Source: CAZADS01 sp964483985 (GTDB lineage: Bacteria > Pseudomonadota > Alphaproteobacteria > Thalassobaculales > Thalassobaculaceae). From it: a DNA stretch of 64,000 nt. Shown here one piece after another: positions 27,781-36,959 of this stretch. Positions within the stretch are counted from its first letter, which is position 1; every line of letters starts with the position of its first letter. The position numbers were made by a program, and so were the translations under genes. The stretch covers positions 80,224 through 144,223 of the forward strand of contig CAZADS010000061.1 of assembly GCA_964483985.1 (NCBI GenBank), written 5' to 3'. The notes under the pieces are model-generated. The model saw only the letters and a program-made list of their open reading frames with translations. It made no database searches and had not been told where the DNA came from.

Positions 27781-28059
27781 CCCAGACACCCCCTTATTAC
27801 CCCTACTTGTGACCAATTTGCCATGGCCCCTAAATTTAAACGCCACTTTTACTATTAGGCCCACTCATCTGCGCCCCCTTTAGTACCCACTACCATAAAA
27901 GGCATGTTTTAAACCATTATTCTGCAGCGTCCTGAAGACCACTACTTACCCGTCCCCAAAGCACTACCATTTAATCATTGTTTTTAAACATTTTTTTGTT
28001 TTATCATGAAGCCGTTTAGAGCCACATACATCTCTCCACTACAAGAAAAGAAACCCAGT

Positions 28060-28076
28060 CCTTAGCACTACTAAGG
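28060..28076 (-). terminator. Candidate terminator of dnaK-dnaJ
   Basis: On the minus strand CCTTAG, loop TAGTG, CTAAGG forms a six-pair stem that overlaps the dnaJ stop codon and is followed by a T-rich run (GGGTTTCTTTTCTT). This is the right place for an intrinsic terminator of the dnaJ transcript, though the stem is short and AT-containing. Confidence 0.45.
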
Positions 28077-29204
28077 GTTAAACTCTTCCCAAAACCCTTT
28101 CACTTTATTGAAAAAACCTGACGATTGTGGGCTAGTAGATTCATTTTGCCCTTCCGCAAATTCTTCTAACAATTTCTTTTGATTTTTATTTAAATTCACC
28201 GGCGTTTCCACAGACGCCTCTACATAAAGATCTCCTCTAGCTCGGCTTCGAAGAATGGACATTCCCTTCCCCCTAAGTCGAAATTGGGTGCCAGTCTGCG
28301 TCCCGGGGTTGATCGTTACCCGTGCACGGGCTCCTTCAAGAGTCGGTACTTCTATATACCCTCCAAGCGCCGCTGTTGTCATAGGGAGAGGAACTCTACA
28401 ATAAATATTTGCTCCGTCCCGCTTAAATAGCTGATGTTCATTAATGGACAGAAAAATATATAAATCTCCTGAGGGAGCAGATCGGGCTCCTGCTTCGCCC
28501 TCGCCGGCCAGCCGGATCCGGGTTCCGTCTTCGACACCCGCCGGAATCTTCACGGACAAAGACTTTTCTTTTTGCACACGTCCCGATCCACGGCAGGTTC
28601 TACAAGGATTATCGATTACCTGTCCAGCCCCCCCGCAAGTGCCGCACGTTCGTTCAATGGTAAAAAATCCTTGCTGGGCCCGAACCCTCCCTCTACCCTG
28701 ACATGTCGAGCAATTACTAGGTCGGGACCCTCCTTCGGCTCCACTGCCAGAACACGCATCACAGGAAACAGCTGCTGGTACCTTAATCTCCGTCTCTCTC
28801 CCAGAAAACGCCTCTTCCAAGGAGATCCCCATATTATATCTTAGGTCTGCTCCCCTTCCGTTAGCGCTAGACGACCGTCGTGCTCCGGTGAATTCACCAA
28901 ACATCTCATCAAAAATATCGGAAAACCCCGCTCCAAAACCTGCAAATCCGGGGCCCCCAGAGGCCCCACTCATGCCGTTTTCGAAAGCCTCGTGCCCAAA
29001 CCGATCATAAGCCGCCCTCTTTTGAGAGTCCTTTAAAACGTCGTACGCCTCGTTAACCTCTTTGAACCTTTGTTCGGCCTCTGGGTTATCCGGGTTCCGG
29101 TCTGGATGATATTTCATTGCCATTTTTCGAAATGCCGACTTTAATTCACCATCGGCAGCGCCTCGGTCTACGCCCAATACCTCGTAATAGTCGGCTTTTG
29201 CCAT
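28071..29204 (-). CDS. dnaJ: Chaperone DnaJ
   Basis: Type I Hsp40 co-chaperone of DnaK. From ATG 29204 (377 residues) there is the J domain with HPD at about 33-35, a Gly/Phe-rich region (GGPGFAGFGAGF), the zinc domain with four CxxCxGxG-type repeats (CDACSGSG, CSTCQGRG, CGTCGGAG, CRTCRGSG) and the C-terminal substrate domains. An upstream GTG at 29213 adds only three residues. It follows dnaK by 108 bases on the same strand and ends in a terminator-like hairpin. Confidence 0.97.
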   Translation of the reverse strand: MAKADYYEVLGVDRGAADGELKSAFRKMAMKYHPDRNPDNPEAEQRFKEVNEAYDVLKDSQKRAAYDRFGHEAFENGMSGASGGPGFAGFGAGFSDIFDEMFGEFTGARRSSSANGRGADLRYNMGISLEEAFSGRETEIKVPAAVSCDACSGSGAEGGSRPSNCSTCQGRGRVRAQQGFFTIERTCGTCGGAGQVIDNPCRTCRGSGRVQKEKSLSVKIPAGVEDGTRIRLAGEGEAGARSAPSGDLYIFLSINEHQLFKRDGANIYCRVPLPMTTAALGGYIEVPTLEGARARVTINPGTQTGTQFRLRGKGMSILRSRARGDLYVEASVETPVNLNKNQKKLLEEFAEGQNESTSPQSSGFFNKVKGFWEEFNP

Positions 29205-29321
29205 AGCCCTCACCGAATTCCTAGTTTAAAAAATCCCCGGCCCAAGCTGACAAAGGATCACGCTTTATTATTTTGCCTAATAGCCATATTCCAAAGTGAC
29301 TCCAACCGAAAAACAACGCCG

Positions 29322-31271
29322 TTAATCCGTTTTATCTTTATTTGGAGAATCCACTTCCTCAAAGTCGGCATCTACCACTTCAGACTCTGCCGTTTTTTCC
29401 CCTTCAGGGCCTGCACCATGCATCCCCTCTGGCTGCCCCTCAGGATCTCCTGCATTATCAGCCTCCTGTTGCGCCTGGTACATCGCTTCGCCCAGTTTCA
29501 TGGACGCCTGTTGTAACGCGTCTACAGCTCCCTTTATGACGCCAACGTCCTCGCCTTCGATAGCTGATTTTACTTCCGCTACACAAGACTCCACGCCCTG
29601 ACGATCGGCTTCTTCAATCTTTTCGCCGAAATCGGTCAACATTCGCTCGGTCGAATGCACTGCCTGCTCGGCTTCATTTTTTACCTCTACCAATTCCCGC
29701 CGTTTTTTATCAGCTTCTGCGTTTTGCTCCGCTTCACTAATCATAGTCTCTATGTCTTCATCGGAGAGGCCCCCCGAAGCCTGTATTCTAATTTGCTGCT
29801 CTTTTCCCGTAGCTTTATCCTTGGCCGAAACGTTGACTATTCCATTCGCATCAATATCGAAGGTAACCTCGACCTGCGGGACCCCTCGAGGCGCCGGTGC
29901 AATCCCAACCAAATTAAATTCACCCAAGACCTTATTATCAGCCGCCATTTCCCTTTCGCCTTGGAAAACTTTAATAGTAACTGCGGTCTGATTATCTTCA
30001 GCTGTGGAAAAAACCTGACTTTTTTTAGTCGGTATTGTGGTGTTTCGATCGATCAAGCGGGTGAAAACACCACCCAATGTTTCTATGCCCAAGGATAATG
30101 GCGTCACATCAAGCAGGAGGACGTCTTTGACGTCACCCACAAGCACGCCCGCCTGAATAGCAGCCCCGATAGCTACGACCTCGTCTGGATTGACCCCTCG
30201 ATGCGGCTCACGCCCGAAAAAATTGTTCACAGTTTCAATAATTTTCGGCATTCGGGTCATGCCTCCAACCATTATCACTTCATCAATTTCACCAGCACTC
30301 AGGCCAGCGTCCTTGAGCGCAGCCTGACAGGGCCTTACTGTTCTCTGAACTAAGTCCTCCACCAGTGCCTCCAATTTAGCTCTGGTCAGTTTTATATTCA
30401 AATGTTTTGGTCCCGTTTGATCCGCGGTAATAAATGGTAAATTTACCTCGGTTTGCATAGAACTAGAAAGCTCCATCTTTGCCTTTTCAGCAGCCTCTTT
30501 TAATCGCTGAAGTGCTAGCTTGTCATCCCGAAGGTTGATTGCATTATCCTTCTTAAATTCGTCTGCAAGATAGTCGATCACTCTATGGTCAAAATCTTCC
30601 CCGCCAAGAAATGTATCTCCATTGGTAGACTTAACCTCAAATACTCCGTCTCCAATCTCAAGAACGGATACGTCAAATGTACCACCACCTAAATCATAGA
30701 CTGCAATAGTGCCCGTACTTTTTTTATCTAAACCGTATGCTAAAGCAGCAGCGGTGGGTTCGTTTATAATTCGTAAGACATCCAAGCCAGCTATCTTTCC
30801 GGCGTCCTTAGTGGCTTGACGTTGAGCGTCGTTGAAATATGCTGGGACGGTAATCACAGCCTGATCTACAGTATCTCCGAGAAACGCTTCGGCATCTTCT
30901 TTAAGTTTACGCAATGTGAAAGACGAAACTTGACTGGGGCTATATTTTTCTTCCTTCGCCTGCACCCATGCATCACCATTATCTCCAGAAATTACATTAT
31001 ATGGCATCAAATCCGCAAATTTTTTCGCATTTTCATCGTCATGTCGCCGACCGATTAAACGTTTGATTGCAAAGAGTGTATTTTCTGGATTAGTTACGGC
31101 TTGACGTTTCGCTGCCTGACCTACAAGGCGCTCATCACCATCCGCAAAGGCAACCATAGAAGGGGTCGTTCGAGCCCCTTCTGCATTTTCAATGACCTTC
31201 GCATCCTTGCCATCCATCAATGCTACGCATGAATTAGTTGTGCCGAGATCAATCCCTATCACTTTCGCCAT
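29322..31271 (-). CDS. dnaK: Chaperone DnaK (Hsp70)
   Basis: ATP-dependent Hsp70. The 649 residues start AKVIGIDLGTTNSCVA (ATPase phosphate loop 1), include AVYDLGGGTFDVSV near 192-205 and VGGMTRMPKI near 339, the linker DVTPLSLGIETLGG near 391-404 and an acidic C-terminus rich in Gly, Glu and Asp that ends without the common EEV-like motif but with DADFEEVD. Genes for its co-chaperone DnaJ (downstream) and exchange factor GrpE (1.2 kb away) are in the same region. Confidence 0.98.
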   Translation of the reverse strand: MAKVIGIDLGTTNSCVALMDGKDAKVIENAEGARTTPSMVAFADGDERLVGQAAKRQAVTNPENTLFAIKRLIGRRHDDENAKKFADLMPYNVISGDNGDAWVQAKEEKYSPSQVSSFTLRKLKEDAEAFLGDTVDQAVITVPAYFNDAQRQATKDAGKIAGLDVLRIINEPTAAALAYGLDKKSTGTIAVYDLGGGTFDVSVLEIGDGVFEVKSTNGDTFLGGEDFDHRVIDYLADEFKKDNAINLRDDKLALQRLKEAAEKAKMELSSSMQTEVNLPFITADQTGPKHLNIKLTRAKLEALVEDLVQRTVRPCQAALKDAGLSAGEIDEVIMVGGMTRMPKIIETVNNFFGREPHRGVNPDEVVAIGAAIQAGVLVGDVKDVLLLDVTPLSLGIETLGGVFTRLIDRNTTIPTKKSQVFSTAEDNQTAVTIKVFQGEREMAADNKVLGEFNLVGIAPAPRGVPQVEVTFDIDANGIVNVSAKDKATGKEQQIRIQASGGLSDEDIETMISEAEQNAEADKKRRELVEVKNEAEQAVHSTERMLTDFGEKIEEADRQGVESCVAEVKSAIEGEDVGVIKGAVDALQQASMKLGEAMYQAQQEADNAGDPEGQPEGMHGAGPEGEKTAESEVVDADFEEVDSPNKDKTD

Positions 31272-31364
31272 AATACCCTCTTTTCATCACCAGACACATC
31301 AGCCACAAGCATGAAAAAGTCGCTACACAAACTGATCCAACAGCCGATCTAATTCGCTATATAG

Positions 31365-31384
31365 GTAGGCGACTGGGCGCCTAC
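31365..31384. repeat. Hairpin in the dnaK leader
   Basis: Perfect seven-base arms GTAGGCG and CGCCTAC with a six-base spacer, about 95 bases upstream of the dnaK ATG. If transcription starts near the promoter proposed at 31393-31424 it would fold at the very 5' end of the dnaK messenger and could protect it or act on translation. It is not a CIRCE element. Confidence 0.5.
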
Positions 31385-31392
31385 AACCTTAG

Positions 31393-31424
31393 AATGCAGG
31401 GATTCTTATTAAATTACCTCAAAA
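31393..31424 (-). promoter_or_regulatory. Candidate heat-shock (sigma-32 type) promoter of dnaK
   Basis: On the minus strand TTTTGAGG (31417-31424) and CCCTGCATT (31393-31401) are separated by 15 bases. They resemble the sigma-32 pattern of a CTTGAA-like -35 and a CCCCAT-like -10, each with mismatches. The position, 120-150 bases upstream of dnaK, is suitable. No CIRCE inverted repeat is present. Confidence 0.35.
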
Positions 31425-31539
31425 CACAGAGACTTTAACCGATACATAAATCCGTCCCACCACCCTTTGCTTTATCTATCTGTCAACGATTATACTATAA
31501 TCGAAATACTCTTTTAGGAACAACCGCTGAAAAATTAAA

Positions 31540-32409
31540 ATGATAATCTCAGCTAGCTATAGAACAGACATACCCTCATTTTATAGTCGATGGTTCAGCG
31601 AACGCCTAAAAGACGGATATTGTACTGTGGATAATCCCTATAATCGCAAAATCTACACCGTCAAACTTGACCCCGATAGTGTTGATGCGTTCGTCTTTTG
31701 GACTAGACGGGTGACCCCTTTCTTAAAGGTACTTGAGAATTTGAGATCTAATAACGTTCCATTCGTGGTTCAGTTCACTGTAACAGGCTACCCACACTCA
31801 ATTGAACCGTCGATTGCGAATTGGTCGAAAGCCTTAGATGAAATCCGTCTACTATCCCAGCGATTTGGCCAACGGTCCGTGGTATGGCGCTACGACCCTA
31901 TCATCATTTCCAACGTAACTCCCGAGGATTATCACATAAAACAAATGCATTTTCTAGCAAGCAAACTTACCGGTTACGTCGACGAAGTGATTATGTCTTT
32001 TGTCCAGCCCTACCAGAAAACAATTCGAAATTTACGCCGGAGATCTTCTACATATTCTTTATTCTGGACCGACCCCGAAGATTGTCAAAAAAAGACGTTA
32101 CTATCCCAACTAGCTAGCGTAACTAATAAGTATCGAATTCGCGCAACCATCTGCTCTCAGCCAAATCTTCTTTCATCTGGGCTTAAACCCGCTCAATGCA
32201 TTGATCTAAAACGTATTTCAGACCTCGCACAAAAAACAATAACGGCTAAGAGTAAGGCAAACAGACCTGGCTGCGAATGCTCAGAATCAAGAGACATTGG
32301 GGTCTATAACACTTGTCCAAACGGATGCGTATACTGTTATGCTGTTAATAATCACGATTTTACAAAACGGCGTTTTAAAAATCACAATCCGTCCGGAAAA
32401 AAAATTTGA
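31540..32409 (+). CDS. DUF1848 protein with C-terminal radical-SAM-like cysteines
   Basis: 289 residues opening MIISASYRTDIPSFYSRWF. The body includes VFWTRRVTPFL, PFVVQFTVTGYP and VVWRYDPIII, typical of DUF1848, a family of unknown function with a barrel-like pattern. Near the C-terminus are Cys245 and Cys247 (CECS) and Cys259, Cys263, Cys266 (CPNGCVYC), the last with the C-x3-C-x2-C spacing of radical-SAM clusters but at the wrong end of the protein. It stands between dnaK and grpE on the opposite strand. I do not know its reaction. Confidence 0.82.
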   Translation: MIISASYRTDIPSFYSRWFSERLKDGYCTVDNPYNRKIYTVKLDPDSVDAFVFWTRRVTPFLKVLENLRSNNVPFVVQFTVTGYPHSIEPSIANWSKALDEIRLLSQRFGQRSVVWRYDPIIISNVTPEDYHIKQMHFLASKLTGYVDEVIMSFVQPYQKTIRNLRRRSSTYSLFWTDPEDCQKKTLLSQLASVTNKYRIRATICSQPNLLSSGLKPAQCIDLKRISDLAQKTITAKSKANRPGCECSESRDIGVYNTCPNGCVYCYAVNNHDFTKRRFKNHNPSGKKI

Positions 32410-32448
32410 TCCCAACACAACTGGTCACTCAGTCAAACCCTGCATCTC

Positions 32449-33105
32449 TCATGCCGTAGTATCTAGCTTATCAGGGGTGCCAGAGTTTTGGTCTTTCGCG
32501 ACCCCAACCATCGCAGGCCGAAGCACTCTGTCTTCTATCGCGTATCCTGTTTGAAGCACTTGAACAACGGTACCTGATTTTTCTCCAGAATCTTCCACCT
32601 CAAACATTGCTTGATGAAAATTGTAGTCAAATTTTTCACCCATCGGATCAATCTTTCTTACACCGTTTTTCTCGAAAGCGGATAACAATTCACGCTCTGT
32701 CATTTGCACGCCTATAATAAGATTCCGTATTGTGTCATCAGTGTTTTCCACGTCCTCCGGAACAACTTCTAAGGCTCGTCTCAAATTATCCGCAGCACTA
32801 AGAAGTTCTTTTGCGAAATTAGTAATTCCAAATTTCCTAATTTGTTCCTTTTCACGGTCTACGCGCTTTCTGAAATTGTCAAATTCCGCTATTGCTCTTA
32901 ACAGTTGATCTTTCAATTCTGCAACCTCTGTCTCAAGAGCTATCTGACGATTTTCGTCTAATTGCGAATCTTCATTAACCGACGCGGCATCGCTTTCAGC
33001 TTCAGCATTCGGCTCGGCCGAGGCATCTGATTTAGCAACAGTCTCTGCCTCTTGTTGGGCTACGGAATTTGCCTCTTCGCTTTCTTGATATTTATCATTA
33101 GACAT
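32449..33105 (-). CDS. grpE: Nucleotide exchange factor GrpE
   Basis: Releases ADP from DnaK. The 218 residues have an acidic, Glu/Ala-rich disordered N-terminus (about 1-55), a long coiled coil with LLRAIAEFDNFRKRVDREKEQI (partly quoted) and the C-terminal beta domain with the signature around FDYNFHQAMFEVE and TVVQVLQTGYAIEDRVLRPAMVGVA (partly quoted). It follows hrcA by 82 bases, the usual hrcA-grpE pair. Confidence 0.96.
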   Translation of the reverse strand: MSNDKYQESEEANSVAQQEAETVAKSDASAEPNAEAESDAASVNEDSQLDENRQIALETEVAELKDQLLRAIAEFDNFRKRVDREKEQIRKFGITNFAKELLSAADNLRRALEVVPEDVENTDDTIRNLIIGVQMTERELLSAFEKNGVRKIDPMGEKFDYNFHQAMFEVEDSGEKSGTVVQVLQTGYAIEDRVLRPAMVGVAKDQNSGTPDKLDTTA

Positions 33106-33187
33106 TTTTGATCCTGGATAGTGATTTGAAAGAACATGGCTTGATGTAGGATGTATTATTTAAATTTCAATTATGAACCGTTTTAAA

Positions 33188-34237
33188 TTAATCAAGCAAT
33201 TTTCCTATTAATTTAGATGTATAGTCCACCATGGGGATAATTTTGGCATAATTCATGCGCACCGGCCCGATTACTCCCAAAGCACCAACTAATTGACGAC
33301 GCTTGTCATGATAAGGAGCAATAATCATCGAACAACCAGCATGTTCAAAAAGCTGATTTTCTGAGCCTATGAAAATCTGGACGCCTTCAGCTTCCCAGGC
33401 AGCATCCAGCAAACTAACTGTGCTCTCCTTTCGCTCTAAGGCTTCAAAGAGCATTCGGATCCGCTCTAAATCTTCTATCGCATTTACATCATGAAGTAAT
33501 TTTGACTGTCCTTTGAGGATCAGAGAACCACCCTGAACGCCACCAGCCCAGAGAGCCAAACCGTCTGAAACCAGCTTTTTTGTCAAGGTATCTAGTTCTG
33601 TTTTTTCTTGTTCAATCTCTTCCGAAATTCGGGTGCGCGCTTCATCCATTGTAGAATTAGCCAAATGCGTGTTTATATAATTTGAAGCCTGAACCAAAGA
33701 TGCGGCAGGTAATCCAATCGGTACATCAATTACTCTGTTTTCAACAATCCCGGTGTCGGTTACCATAACGACGAGAGATCGTCGGCTTGTAAGCGGCACA
33801 AATTCAATTTGCCGCAACGGCGCATCCATTTTAGGCGAAATAACGAGACCGGCGCATTCCGTTAACCCAGATAGCGCAGCACTCGCTTCCTCTAAAACTT
33901 CAGGAAATGAACGTCCTGAGACAGCGCACTGACCTTCCAAACTTTCCCTTTCCTCATTTGTTAAATCACCACCAACTTCAAGCAATCCGTCAACAAACAT
34001 TCTGAGACCCAAATCAGTTGGGAGGCGGCCGGCCGACGTGTGGGGAGCAAACAATAAACCAACTTCTTCTAAATCCGACATAACATTTCGGATCGTGGCT
34101 GCCGATAAGTGGGCGTTCATTCGTTTAGACAGTGTACGAGAGCCTACTGGCTCACCTGTCTCAACAAATGAATCCACAATATGACGAAAGACAGCCCGCG
34201 AGCGTTCACTTAAAGTCAATATGCTAGAGCTTTGCAT
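33188..34237 (-). CDS. hrcA: Heat-inducible repressor HrcA
   Basis: Represses groESL-type genes by binding CIRCE. The 349 residues contain an N-terminal winged helix (ERSRAVFRHIVDSFVETGEPVGSRTL, partly quoted, with LSAATIRNVMSDLEEVGLL as recognition region) and the GAF-like and insertion domains. Length is normal. Divergent from rph; a long perfect palindrome unlike CIRCE lies in the shared upstream region. No groE genes are in the window, and I find no CIRCE here. Confidence 0.95.
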   Translation of the reverse strand: MQSSSILTLSERSRAVFRHIVDSFVETGEPVGSRTLSKRMNAHLSAATIRNVMSDLEEVGLLFAPHTSAGRLPTDLGLRMFVDGLLEVGGDLTNEERESLEGQCAVSGRSFPEVLEEASAALSGLTECAGLVISPKMDAPLRQIEFVPLTSRRSLVVMVTDTGIVENRVIDVPIGLPAASLVQASNYINTHLANSTMDEARTRISEEIEQEKTELDTLTKKLVSDGLALWAGGVQGGSLILKGQSKLLHDVNAIEDLERIRMLFEALERKESTVSLLDAAWEAEGVQIFIGSENQLFEHAGCSMIIAPYHDKRRQLVGALGVIGPVRMNYAKIIPMVDYTSKLIGKLLD

Positions 34238-34253
34238 TTTATAACTCTAAGCA

Positions 34254-34290
34254 CCCTATAAAGTAACGTCAATGTACGTACTTTATAGGG
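34254..34290. promoter_or_regulatory. 12-base perfect palindrome between hrcA and rph
   Basis: Arms CCCTATAAAGTA (34254-34265) and TACTTTATAGGG (34279-34290) are exact reverse complements with a 13-base spacer. The element begins 17 bases upstream of the hrcA ATG and lies 111 bases before rph. It differs from CIRCE (TTAGCACTC-N9-GAGTGCTAA). It may be an operator for the divergent pair or a hairpin in the hrcA leader. Confidence 0.65.
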
Positions 34291-34400
34291 CGTAAATAAT
34301 GGAAACTAGTAACGGCAAGATGCTCACTTCTTACCCATGGACTGCAAGGCGCTAAGAAGATAGTCTTCGCTTTGTTTTGAACTGAAAGAATGGTCCTGTC

Positions 34401-35132
34401 ATGGGCGAAAATACACTTAGGCCCTCTGGAAGGGCCGCAGATGAACTTCGACACGTCTGTATAGATTTAAATGTTTTAAAATACGCGGAAGGGTCTTGCT
34501 TGATAAAATTTGGCGACACCCATGTTTTATGTTCGGCAAGCATTGAGGATCGAGTGCCATCATTCCTAAAAGGAACGGGAAAAGGCTGGATTACTGCGGA
34601 GTACGGAATGCTCCCTAGATCTACACATACAAGAAATGATCGCGAAGCCGCTCGTGGAAAACAATCCGGTCGTACTCTTGAAATACAAAGGCTAATTGGT
34701 CGTTCTTTGCGCGCTATAACGGATGCAAGGGCCTTGGGAGAAATTCAAATCCGAGTCGACTGCGATGTGCTCCAAGCAGATGGGGGAACTAGGACCGCCG
34801 CTATAACGGGAGGGTTTGTTGCGTTATATCAATCTTTGACTAACTTAGTCCAATTAGGAACCTTTAAGACTTTGCCACTTTTTGATCACGTTGCTGCTGT
34901 ATCGTGCGGTCTTTATAATCAAATGCCTGTTTTGGATCTTGACTATGATGAGGATTCAAATGCCCAAGCTGATGCTAACTTTGTCCTCACGGGGTCCGGA
35001 ACTATCGTGGAAATTCAAGCGACTGCAGAGCTCACGCCATTTTCATCTAGTCAGTTTAATAGCCTTTTGGGGTTGGCCAGAGGAGGTATTTCGTCATTAA
35101 TAGATATCCAAAAAACTGCTTTAGGGATCTGA
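34401..35132 (+). CDS. rph: Ribonuclease PH
   Basis: Phosphorolytic 3' exoribonuclease that trims tRNA precursors. The 243 residues show RPSGRAADELR near the start, the phosphate-binding RTLEIQRLIGRSLR near 88-101, DCDVLQADGGTRTAAITG near 118-135 and the catalytic-side DLDYDEDSNAQADANFVLTG (partly quoted). Length is normal. First of rph-rdgB-hemW, tightly spaced on the plus strand. Confidence 0.96.
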   Translation: MGENTLRPSGRAADELRHVCIDLNVLKYAEGSCLIKFGDTHVLCSASIEDRVPSFLKGTGKGWITAEYGMLPRSTHTRNDREAARGKQSGRTLEIQRLIGRSLRAITDARALGEIQIRVDCDVLQADGGTRTAAITGGFVALYQSLTNLVQLGTFKTLPLFDHVAAVSCGLYNQMPVLDLDYDEDSNAQADANFVLTGSGTIVEIQATAELTPFSSSQFNSLLGLARGGISSLIDIQKTALGI

Positions 35133-35135
35133 TAA

Positions 35136-35762
35136 TTGCCCCCGTACCGAAAATTTAACACCTCAACATTAATTATAGCGAGCCATAACTCTGGAAAAAT
35201 ATTAGAAATTTCATCTTTACTGAATCCCTTAGGTATTAAAACATTATCTGCACCTTCTTTGGGTCTAAAAGAGCCGGAAGAAACAGCTCTCACTTTTTCT
35301 GGGAATGCTGAATTAAAGGCCTGGCAATCCTCAAAGACAGGGGGCATTCCAGCTTTAGCTGACGATTCTGGCCTCTCTGTGGATGCACTCGACGGTAGGC
35401 CCGGAGTCCATTCCGCTCGCTGGGCTGGTCCTGATAGGGATTTTTTGATGGCTATGAATAAAGTTAACCTCTCTTTACAAAAACTGGATAAGATATCCGG
35501 TTTCAGAGTAAATCGGGCAGCCAAATTTATTTGTTCACTCTCCCTCGCTTGGCCCGATGGGCATTTAGAAACTACAGAAGCATGTGTGAAAGGTAACATT
35601 GTTTGGCCCCCAAGGGGAAGCAATGGGTTTGGTTATGATCCATTTTTCGTTCCCCTTGGTTTTAATAAAACTTTTGCGGAAATTAATCCAAAAGTTAAAC
35701 ACTCTATAAGCCACCGAGCGCTGGCCTTTAAGAAACTCTTAAAACAAGTCTTTATAAATTAA
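35136..35762 (+). CDS. rdgB: dITP/XTP pyrophosphatase (RdgB/HAM1)
   Basis: House-cleaning enzyme that hydrolyses dITP and XTP to monophosphates. The 208 residues show IIASHNSGKILEI (13-25), ADDSGLSVDALDGRPGVHSARWAG near 74-97 (partly quoted) and GSNGFGYDPFF near 168-178, all substrate-binding motifs. The only fitting start is a TTG at 35136, three bases after the rph stop; no ATG lies before the conserved N-terminal motif. Its TAA shares one base with the hemW ATG. Confidence 0.93.
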   Translation: MPPYRKFNTSTLIIASHNSGKILEISSLLNPLGIKTLSAPSLGLKEPEETALTFSGNAELKAWQSSKTGGIPALADDSGLSVDALDGRPGVHSARWAGPDRDFLMAMNKVNLSLQKLDKISGFRVNRAAKFICSLSLAWPDGHLETTEACVKGNIVWPPRGSNGFGYDPFFVPLGFNKTFAEINPKVKHSISHRALAFKKLLKQVFIN

Positions 35763-36949
35763 TGGCTGAAAACGATACTCTCGACCAGACTTTTGGGCTA
35801 TATATTCACTGGCCATTCTGTTTATCCAAATGCCCATATTGTGACTTCAATAGTCACGTTGCAGACACCGTAGATCACGCACGTTGGCTAAACGCCTTGA
35901 TCAAAGAACTGCAGTCTCTTGCTGGCCAAACAACAAATCTCAGACTAGAAACTATATTTTTTGGCGGTGGAACACCATCGCTGATGGATCCTGGAACAAT
36001 AGAGACAGTGATAAACAGAGCGAAATCACTCTGGACGCCATCTGAATCCATAGAAATAACAATGGAAGCAAATCCATCTACGGTAGAGATTAGCAAGTTT
36101 AAAGCGTTTCGCTCTGCAGGAATAAACCGACTTTCGTTGGGCATTCAATCATTAAACGATGATATTTTGAAATTCCTAGGTCGCGGGCACAATGCCACTG
36201 AAGCAATACAAGCATTAAAAATAGCTCACAACTGCTTTGATAGGGTGTCTTTTGATCTTATTTACGCCACACCGAATCAAACCATCTTCGATTGGATGTC
36301 TGAGCTAGATTTTGCAATTCAAATCTCTGGAGAACATCTTTCCTTATATCAACTCACGATTGAACGGGGGACTCCCTTTTACTCAATGAGTCAACAGCAG
36401 AAGTTTATCATGCCTAATGTTGAGGACTCTGGAAGGTTCTACGAAGCCACCATAGAAAAAATGACCGCTGCCGGAATACCAAATTATGAAATTTCGAATC
36501 ATGCGCGACCAGGAGCAGAATGCCGACACAATTTAATTTACTGGCGAAATCACGATTACCTTGGAATCGGACCTGGCGCCCATAGTCGGCTTACTGATAC
36601 CCAAGGCAAGCGTTGGGCGCTTCGAATGCACCGCAAACCATCAACATGGTTACATATGGTAGAAGATGCCGGCCAAGCCTTGGCAGAAAAAGTGGCTTTA
36701 AGTCAGGATGAACGGCTGGCCGAATTGCTGATGATGGGATTACGATTAACTGAAGGCATCCCCTATATTAAATTAGAACAAGCTTTGAAAGAAACGTCAT
36801 CTCAGATCCTGAATCCTCAAAGGCTTGAACAGCTCATAGCGGAAAAATATATAGCAAACGACAATGTATATTTTCGAGCAACGCAGGCTGGACGACAAAG
36901 ATTAAACGGAATACTGCAATTTCTTTTGGGTGATATTAAACTGTACTGA
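35762..36949 (+). CDS. hemW: HemW, radical-SAM heme chaperone
   Basis: 395-residue relative of coproporphyrinogen III dehydrogenase HemN that binds heme and delivers it to respiratory enzymes. The radical-SAM cluster is CxxxCxxC at Cys20, Cys24, Cys27 (CLSKCPYC), followed by DFNSH, and GGGTPSLM near 68-75. HemN's extra N-terminal region is absent, which is why I prefer HemW. It is translationally coupled to rdgB and ends 10 bases from the convergent lipoprotein gene. Confidence 0.93.
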   Translation: MAENDTLDQTFGLYIHWPFCLSKCPYCDFNSHVADTVDHARWLNALIKELQSLAGQTTNLRLETIFFGGGTPSLMDPGTIETVINRAKSLWTPSESIEITMEANPSTVEISKFKAFRSAGINRLSLGIQSLNDDILKFLGRGHNATEAIQALKIAHNCFDRVSFDLIYATPNQTIFDWMSELDFAIQISGEHLSLYQLTIERGTPFYSMSQQQKFIMPNVEDSGRFYEATIEKMTAAGIPNYEISNHARPGAECRHNLIYWRNHDYLGIGPGAHSRLTDTQGKRWALRMHRKPSTWLHMVEDAGQALAEKVALSQDERLAELLMMGLRLTEGIPYIKLEQALKETSSQILNPQRLEQLIAEKYIANDNVYFRATQAGRQRLNGILQFLLGDIKLY

Positions 36950-36959
36950 TGTTTTTAAA

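Noticed and set aside
29655..30098. 147-codon plus-strand ORF inside dnaK
   Set aside because: Antisense to conserved DnaK coding sequence; low-complexity translation, no family match.
34327..34359. Inverted repeat CTTCTTA / TAAGAAG upstream of rph
   Set aside because: Seven-base arms with a long spacer in a short AT-rich leader; chance is likely.
35051..35623. 190-codon minus-strand ORF across rph and rdgB
   Set aside because: Antisense shadow of two conserved genes; no ribosome site or motif.
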